This document shows positions 21,340-25,822 of a stretch of DNA of 25,822 nucleotides, piece after piece. Under the pieces are notes generated by a model, which worked only from the letters and a program-made list of their open reading frames with translations, did no database searches and was not told the origin of the DNA. The stretch is from assembly GCA_947302065.1 (NCBI GenBank), contig CAMYUO010000001.1, forward strand, positions 1 to 25,822, given 5' to 3'. Numbering within the stretch: position 1 is the first letter of the stretch; every line of letters begins with the position of its first letter. This DNA is from an uncultured Clostridia bacterium. Lineage in GTDB: Bacteria > Bacillota > Clostridia > Oscillospirales > Ruminococcaceae. The translations under genes and the position numbers were made by a program.

Positions 21340-22515
21340 ATGAAAGAGATAATACTTTGCAAATACGGCGAGATCGCCCTCAAAGGACTCAACAAGAGCA
21401 CCTTTGAGTCAATGATGATGAAAAGCATCCGCCGCAGACTCAAAAAGTTCGGCGAGATAAAGATAACCAAGGCGCAGTCCACCGTCTACATCGAGCCTGT
21501 TGATGAAAACATCGACGTTGACGAGGTCGTTGACAGGCTCTCAAAGATATTCGGCATCATCAAGCTGTGCCGCTGCGGTGTGCTTGAAAAATCAATGGAG
21601 TCTATCCTCAATGACAGCATCGAGTATATCCGTGAAGACCTCGAGTGCGCAAAGACCTTCAAGGTCGATGCAAAGCGCAGCGACAAGAAATTCCCGTATA
21701 AAAGTCCCGACATCTGCATCGAGCTCGGCGGAAAGATACTCCAGGAGTTCCCGCATCTCACCGTTGATGTCCACAAGCCCGACGTCACCGTTACCGTCGA
21801 GGTGCGTGAGCACAACGCTTTCGTTCACGCAGGCAAGCTCGACGGCGCAGGCGGTATCCCCGTCGGCTCCAGCGGCAAAGCCCTGCTTCTGCTCTCGGGC
21901 GGTATAGATTCGCCTGTTGCAGGCTATATGATGGCAAAGCGAGGCGCTGTCATCGACGCCATTCACTTTGAAGCTCCGCCGTATACCTCCGACAGAGCAA
22001 GAATGAAAGTTGAAAAGCTCGCAAAGATAATCACAAACTACTGCGGCGATATCGCATTTTACTGCGTGCCGTTCACCGAGATACAGGAAACTCTGCGTGA
22101 CCGATGCCCCGAGGAGTTTTTCACGATACTTATGCGCCGTCTTATGATGGAGATAGCACAGCGCATCGCCGAGAAAAACGGCGCACAGGCGCTCGTCACA
22201 GGCGAAAGTCTCGGACAGGTCGCAAGCCAGACGATGTATGCGATGGTCTGCACCGACGCAGCCTGCCGTCTCCCTGTTTTCAGACCCTGCATCGGTCTTG
22301 ACAAAACAGAGATAATCGAAACAGCACGAAAGATAGATACTTTCGAGACATCTATCCTGCCGTACGAGGACTGCTGCACCGTGTTCACACCACGCCACCC
22401 GAAAACACGCCCGTCGCTCGAAGCAGTTGAGAAAGCACAAGCCCTGTGCGATTGGGAGCAGCTTATCCAGCAGGCAGTCGAGCAAACAACAGTCACTATG
22501 ATAAGGCTGGAATGA
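21340..22515 (+). CDS. thiI: ThiI, tRNA 4-thiouridine synthetase (no rhodanese domain)
   Basis: A 391-residue protein: N-terminal ferredoxin-like region with LCKYGEIALKG, THUMP RNA-binding domain (about 60-165), and PP-loop adenylating domain with LLLLSGGIDSPVAGYM (SGGIDS at 186-191), HFEAPPYTS and ALVTGESLGQVASQT. It adenylates and thiolates uridine 8 of tRNAs. The C-terminal rhodanese domain of the Escherichia coli protein is missing, as in Bacillus and other Firmicutes, where a dedicated desulfurase delivers sulfur directly. The ATG at 21340 follows RBS AAAGGAAAG. It is the third gene of the nifS operon. The two-hairpin repeat begins 10 bases after its stop. Confidence 0.97.
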   Translation: MKEIILCKYGEIALKGLNKSTFESMMMKSIRRRLKKFGEIKITKAQSTVYIEPVDENIDVDEVVDRLSKIFGIIKLCRCGVLEKSMESILNDSIEYIREDLECAKTFKVDAKRSDKKFPYKSPDICIELGGKILQEFPHLTVDVHKPDVTVTVEVREHNAFVHAGKLDGAGGIPVGSSGKALLLLSGGIDSPVAGYMMAKRGAVIDAIHFEAPPYTSDRARMKVEKLAKIITNYCGDIAFYCVPFTEIQETLRDRCPEEFFTILMRRLMMEIAQRIAEKNGAQALVTGESLGQVASQTMYAMVCTDAACRLPVFRPCIGLDKTEIIETARKIDTFETSILPYEDCCTVFTPRHPKTRPSLEAVEKAQALCDWEQLIQQAVEQTTVTMIRLE

Positions 22516-22524
22516 TACAAACAG

Positions 22525-22694
22525 TTGGGGAAAACTCTTTTGGAGAAGAGTTTTCCCCAAACCCCTTTCAGAAACCTTTTATTGATTTTTCGCCACAGGG
22601 GACTTGAAAAAACTAACGGTCCCCTGTAACGAAAAATAAGTAAGAGATACCCGAGAGAGTTCAGAGAAGCTCCTTTCCCAAAAAGGTCTTCCAA
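22525..22694 (-). repeat. Intergenic two-hairpin element, copy 2 (inverted)
   Basis: About 170 bp, opposite in orientation to copy 1. Hairpin B (22525-22560) is a 15-bp perfect stem starting TTGGGGAAAACTCTT; hairpin A (22586-22636) shares the arm CGTTACAGGGGAC, the partner GTCCCCTGTGGCG and the tail AAAAATCAATAAAAG with copy 1. The outer part shares CTCTGAACTCT and the end GACCT. Copy 2 has a few extra bases between that block and hairpin A. It ends next to the thiI stop and could shape the 3' end of that transcript, although no T-run follows hairpin B. Confidence 0.8.
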
Positions 22695-22886
22695 TTATTT
22701 GTGTAACACCCCACAACCGTTCAGATGCCCATTCTATAATAATTACAAAGTGGTTAAAACTTGACCGCATTTTTTTGCTGTGAAAAGCATCTGAGAATTA
22801 TTTCTATTAGTATATTTGAATTAACAAATAAACCAAAAACTACGGCATTTTATGTGCAAAACGAAACAAATGGGAGCTGTAATTAT
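22695..22886 (+). other. AT-rich gap upstream of pncC
   Basis: About 190 bases with no gene. A TATAAT at 22735-22740 could be a -10 box, but no matching -35 is clear. An in-frame extension of pncC back to 22761 is possible on paper but has no RBS and unlike composition, so I treat this as leader. Confidence 0.5.
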
Positions 22887-23420
22887 ATGCAAAACCATAA
22901 AAATGACAAATCGGTAACAAAAACTATTGACACCACCGCCGAGAGTGTAGTAAAATATATGTTACAGTCGGGCAAAACTCTGTGTACAGCCGAAAGCTGT
23001 ACCGGCGGAATGGTAAGTGAAATGATAACATCCGTTCCGGGCGCATCAAAAATGTTTCTCGGCGGCGTCTGCTCATATACCGAGCAGATAAAGCAGAAAC
23101 TGCTCGGCGTGAAAAAGCAGACTCTTGACGAGTTCACAGTGTATTCAGAGCAGACCGCAAGCGAGATGAGCAAAGGCGCACTTGAGCTGTTCGGCGCAGA
23201 TGTCGCCGTCGGCATCACAGGCATCGCAGGTCCCGGCTCAGAGAACGGAAAGCCCGCAGGCACCGTATATGTGAGCGTCAGAGATGCTCGCAGCGAGATA
23301 GTAAGAGAGATATGTATATATAAGCTTTGCGCAGACCCTGACAGAGCGACCGTCAGACGCATGTCGGCACAGACAGCGCTTGAAATGGTGCTCGAGCTTT
23401 GCGCAAAAAGTGCAGGATAG
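22887..23420 (+). CDS. pncC: CinA C-terminal domain protein (PncC, nicotinamide-nucleotide amidase)
   Basis: A 177-residue stand-alone CinA-C domain. It contains TAESCTGGMVSEMITSVPGAS (quoted by its core ESCTGG, 36-41), the SYTEQIKQKLLGV block and VGITGIAGPG (108-117), the amidase signature. It deamidates nicotinamide mononucleotide to nicotinate mononucleotide, returning it to NAD synthesis, which nadE in this window completes. The N-terminal MoaB-like domain of full CinA proteins is absent. Start 22887 chosen by a GGGAG site 8-9 bases upstream. sortase B follows 9 bases after the stop, likely in the same transcript. Confidence 0.93.
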   Translation: MQNHKNDKSVTKTIDTTAESVVKYMLQSGKTLCTAESCTGGMVSEMITSVPGASKMFLGGVCSYTEQIKQKLLGVKKQTLDEFTVYSEQTASEMSKGALELFGADVAVGITGIAGPGSENGKPAGTVYVSVRDARSEIVREICIYKLCADPDRATVRRMSAQTALEMVLELCAKSAG

Positions 23421-23429
23421 GGAATAAAA

Positions 23430-24473
23430 ATGGCAAACAGCAAGCTTGAAGCTATCAGAGATTATCTGATACCAAATAAAAGCGACAATAAAAGCGAAAA
23501 GCTCAGAAAAATCGTCTTTATCTTTTCGGTGATCGTCTTTATCGCATCGCTCGTCCAGCTCGGTCTTTTCCTGCGCAATAAGGGCGTTCAGGAAAGCTAC
23601 CAGAAAGAGCTTCTCAGCTATGCGCCGCAGCTCGATGACGAGCCTGCAAAAACCACCGAAACAAGCTCGCCGGGCAGTAAGGACACCAGCAAGCCGGAAC
23701 CGGACACAAAAAAGGCTGAACGTACAATCCAGCCGTGGGCACAGAAGCTGCTCAACAGGAATAAGGACGTCGTAGGCTGGCTGTCTATCCCGTCGCTCAC
23801 CGACAGCAGCGGCAGCGCATATATCAATACCGTCGTAGTCAAGGGCAAAAACAACGAAGAGTATCTTAACATCGACCTTGATAAAAAATACAGCGAAACA
23901 GGTACTATCTTTATAGACCACAGATGTGATATCCAGAAGGACTCCCAGTCGGATAATATAACCATCTACGGTCACCATATGAACTACCTCGGCACAGGCT
24001 TTGCGCACCTGCATGAGTATAAGCAGAGCGTCGATGTGCTCAGGAAAAACGCCGTTGTGAATTTCAACACTATCTACGACGGCACAAATCAGAAATATGC
24101 CATAATCGGCTGCTTCGTGACAAATGCCTTCGAGGGCGCAGATAACGGCAATATCTTCAGATACTGGGATACCACCAATTTCAAAAAGGACGGCTCGGAT
24201 TTCAAACAGTGGATAGCCGAGGTCAATAAGCGTTCGTGGTATTCTTCCGATATCAAATGCACCGCGCAGGATGATTATATCACCCTGTCCACCTGCTCGG
24301 ACGAGGTCTGGGGAATCAGGTGGGTCATCGTCGCAAAGAAACTCACCGCAAACGATGACATCGAGAAAATAAAAAGCTCCTACCGTGCGAAAGCCGATAA
24401 GGATATATACTTCCCTGCCAACTGGGTAAACAAGATAGGCAACAAGCCCGTCTACTACGGCTGGGATTATTGA
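23430..24473 (+). CDS. srtB: Class B sortase
   Basis: A 347-residue membrane-anchored transpeptidase: cytoplasmic N-terminus, one membrane helix (about 27-48), a Ser/Thr/Lys/Pro linker (70-98), then the sortase beta-barrel. Catalytic residues are visible: His182 in IYGHHMN, Cys289 in TLSTCSDE and Arg297 in GIRWVIVAK. Class B assignment rests on NKDVVGWLSIP, the YGHHM form and the extra helices before the Cys. It would anchor surface proteins with an NPxTx-like signal to the cell wall or assemble pili. No protein with such a sorting signal is seen in this window. RBS AGGGA is modest; the gene is 9 bases after pncC. Confidence 0.94.
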   Translation: MANSKLEAIRDYLIPNKSDNKSEKLRKIVFIFSVIVFIASLVQLGLFLRNKGVQESYQKELLSYAPQLDDEPAKTTETSSPGSKDTSKPEPDTKKAERTIQPWAQKLLNRNKDVVGWLSIPSLTDSSGSAYINTVVVKGKNNEEYLNIDLDKKYSETGTIFIDHRCDIQKDSQSDNITIYGHHMNYLGTGFAHLHEYKQSVDVLRKNAVVNFNTIYDGTNQKYAIIGCFVTNAFEGADNGNIFRYWDTTNFKKDGSDFKQWIAEVNKRSWYSSDIKCTAQDDYITLSTCSDEVWGIRWVIVAKKLTANDDIEKIKSSYRAKADKDIYFPANWVNKIGNKPVYYGWDY

Positions 24474-24546
24474 TGGCAATGAAAAAGCGGTGCTGTGCCA
24501 ATGCACCGAGGCAGCACAGCTATACGCTGCCGGAAAGGTAATGAAA

Positions 24547-25455
24547 ATGAAAAAGAAAAACAAGAAACAGTCCAAAGCTGCTGTGAGCAGCAAACGCGGC
24601 AAGCTCGCCGCCGCAGCCTGCGTGATGGCGCTGGCACTCGGCGCAGCAGGCTTCTTCGCATTCACAGGCGAGTCTATCCAGACCACCGACAACAGCGAAG
24701 CACAGACCACAACGACCACCACATCAGCACCCGTCACCACCACCACGACCGCCGCAGATACACAGACACATACCGCAACAGGTCAGATCGTCTGGCGCAA
24801 AGCAGGTATCAGCGAGTATGAGGTCGCAAATGCAAAGCAGACCGTGACAACTACTACAACTACATCGCAGACGACCACAACGACAACAACATCTGCACCA
24901 AAGCAGACCACAACCAAAGCAGCAGTGACCACCACAAAGCCTGCTGTTACCACAACGGCAAAGCCGGCAGCGACTACAACAGTTAAAACGACCGCAAAGC
25001 CTGCCGCAACAACAAAAGCAGCTGCCGCAAACAAGACAGTTCACCACTCTGCAAGCGAGAATATCAAGTATACCGCAGAAGAGTTCGATATGATGTGCTA
25101 TGTCGTTCAGGCAGAGGTAGGCAACTGCTACGAGCCTTACAAGATAGCTGTCGCAAATGTTATCATCAACCGTGTTAAATCCTCGAGATTCGCATATGCG
25201 ACCAACATCAAAGCCGTTCTCACCGCAGGCGGTCAGTTCGATTCGATAAGCAATTACTATTCCAAGAGAAATCCGCCTAACCAGAGCACTATCAACTGCT
25301 GTAAGAGAGCGCTCGCAGGCGAGGATAACTCAAACGGCGCAGTTTATTACTACTCACCGAAGATCTGCGGCACGATAGCATGGTTTGAGTCTATGCAGTG
25401 CTGCCTGTATCTCGATTCGGGCATCTACTCCGCAAAGTTCTTCAAGCCTTGGTAA
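24547..25455 (+). CDS. Thr-rich membrane-anchored SleB/CwlJ-family cell wall hydrolase
   Basis: A 302-residue protein. Lys-rich N-terminus, one membrane helix or uncleaved signal (about 19-40), two Thr-rich stretches (54-68 and 99-158, with TTTK/TTAKP repeats) separated by a 30-residue island, then a Hydrolase_2 (SleB/CwlJ) domain (172-302). The probable catalytic acid is Glu190 in CYVVQAEVGN; AVANVIINRV and the ALAGEDNSNGAVYYYSP block complete the fold. Such enzymes are lytic transglycosylase-like and cut spore-cortex or cell-wall peptidoglycan. No PG-binding domain is present. Start 24547 has AAAGG 8 bases upstream; ATG 24541 is too close. It lies 73 bases after srtB with an imperfect hairpin between. 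Vegetative or spore role is open. Confidence 0.9.
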   Translation: MKKKNKKQSKAAVSSKRGKLAAAACVMALALGAAGFFAFTGESIQTTDNSEAQTTTTTTSAPVTTTTTAADTQTHTATGQIVWRKAGISEYEVANAKQTVTTTTTTSQTTTTTTTSAPKQTTTKAAVTTTKPAVTTTAKPAATTTVKTTAKPAATTKAAAANKTVHHSASENIKYTAEEFDMMCYVVQAEVGNCYEPYKIAVANVIINRVKSSRFAYATNIKAVLTAGGQFDSISNYYSKRNPPNQSTINCCKRALAGEDNSNGAVYYYSPKICGTIAWFESMQCCLYLDSGIYSAKFFKPW

Positions 25456-25543
25456 GCGCACCGATGCTGCGATACAATATACTGTGTCCGGCATATGTGC
25501 AAACTGCCTGTATATTGATTTGAAAGTTGTTTAAAACGCTGAA

Positions 25544-25582
25544 AAGTCAGGACTTATCTTTGATACGTCTTGACTTTTTTTA
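25544..25582 (+). terminator. Terminator of the pncC-srtB-hydrolase run
   Basis: A 10-bp stem AAGTCAGGAC/GTCTTGACTT (one G-T) with a 13-base loop, followed by seven T. It is 88 bases after the hydrolase stop. Confidence 0.92.
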
Positions 25583-25667
25583 TTATGGTGTTACAATAAA
25601 ATGTGTATGTAAAAATTTTGAGTATGGCAGCAAAAAATAAACTTTTATCGAACAAATGAGGTTTTTT

Positions 25668-25822
25668 ATGCAGGTCCTGTCAAAAATCAAGGATATCGCC
25701 GCAAAAGCTGATAAAGTCAAGCTGTGCGCAACCGGTGCAGCAGTCGTCTGTGCAGCCGCACTGATGATAACCTTTGCCGTGAACAGCAGCACTGACGATG
25801 CCGGCGTCGATACTCATTCCGC
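25668..25822 (+). CDS. Start of a membrane-anchored or secreted protein, 3'-truncated
   Basis: The frame runs from ATG 25668 to the end of the window (51 residues). GAGG lies 6 bases upstream. The N-terminus has Lys-rich residues, then a hydrophobic helix (about 19-38, LCATGAAVVCAAALMITFAV) and a Ser/Asp-rich extracytoplasmic start, resembling the anchor of the preceding hydrolase. Identity cannot be told from this part. Confidence 0.65.
   Translation, partial: MQVLSKIKDIAAKADKVKLCATGAAVVCAAALMITFAVNSSTDDAGVDTHS

Noticed and set aside
22525..22560. Hairpin B after thiI as its terminator
   Set aside because: The stem is strong but no T-run follows. The sequence belongs to the dispersed element, so a terminator call is not justified.
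22761..22886. N-terminal extension of pncC
   Set aside because: The extra 42 residues lack an RBS and differ from CinA-C proteins, which begin near the chosen start.
23238..24746. A 502-residue open frame on the minus strand
   Set aside because: It lies antisense to pncC, srtB and the SleB-like gene, has no RBS and a composition rich in Val, Cys and Phe. It is a shadow produced by codon bias of the real genes.
1..25822. CRISPR arrays, tRNA or rRNA genes, insertion sequences with transposases
   Set aside because: No regularly spaced repeats, no cloverleaf or rRNA sequence and no transposase motifs were seen on either strand.

Overview
The window looks like chromosome from a spore-forming, Gram-positive member of the Clostridia, most like Ruminococcus or a relative in the Oscillospiraceae. 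This rests on spore genes (gpr, ypeB and a SleB/CwlJ-type hydrolase), a class B sortase, ThiI without a rhodanese domain, long threonine-rich linkers in two exported proteins, strong GGAGG ribosome-binding sites and sigma-A promoters. Species cannot be named. No rRNA, tRNA, CRISPR array, transposase or prophage block was seen. Most of the window is ordinary core genome with a few accessory genes.

Layout. 1-850: 3' end of rlmH and an unknown small gene (+). 847-5580 (minus strand): cysteine synthase; an unknown, possibly sigma-region-4-like protein behind a LexA-type box; two tandem type IV pilin-like genes, the second with a structured leader; then a DUF3343 protein and a class V desulfurase-like enzyme as an operon. 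5721-8133 (minus): HtrA-type protease and germination protease Gpr. 8370-9548 (plus): ribosomal protein S20 with a possible regulatory leader, and NAD synthetase. 9595-12191 (minus): ADP-ribosylglycohydrolase, then a TetR-DUF998 operon with two operator copies on its promoter. 12459-14482 (plus): a Cys-rich protein with a Nif11-like N-terminus, and a GGDEF protein. 14525-16759: divergent AraC regulator and MATE transporter. 16830-18123: Thr-rich lipoprotein (+) and rubrerythrin (-). 18389-22515: ypeB (-) divergent from nifS, a 107-residue protein and thiI (+). 22887-25822 (plus): pncC, sortase B, a Thr-rich SleB-like hydrolase and the start of another membrane-anchored protein.

Themes. Sulfur handling recurs: cysteine synthase makes cysteine, two desulfurase-type enzymes can draw on it, and one is coupled to ThiI for tRNA thiolation. 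Spore germination recurs: Gpr degrades spore DNA-binding proteins, YpeB normally partners SleB, and a SleB/CwlJ-domain protein lies about 5 kb away. Surface structures recur: pilins, sortase, lipoprotein and HtrA.

The best leads for something undescribed are the SOS-type control of the orphan gene at 1839-2348; a dispersed intergenic element with two long hairpins present in two inverted copies; the Nif11-like/Cys-rich protein; the structured leader of the second pilin; and the small protein translationally coupled between nifS and thiI. No complete new multi-gene system could be demonstrated.
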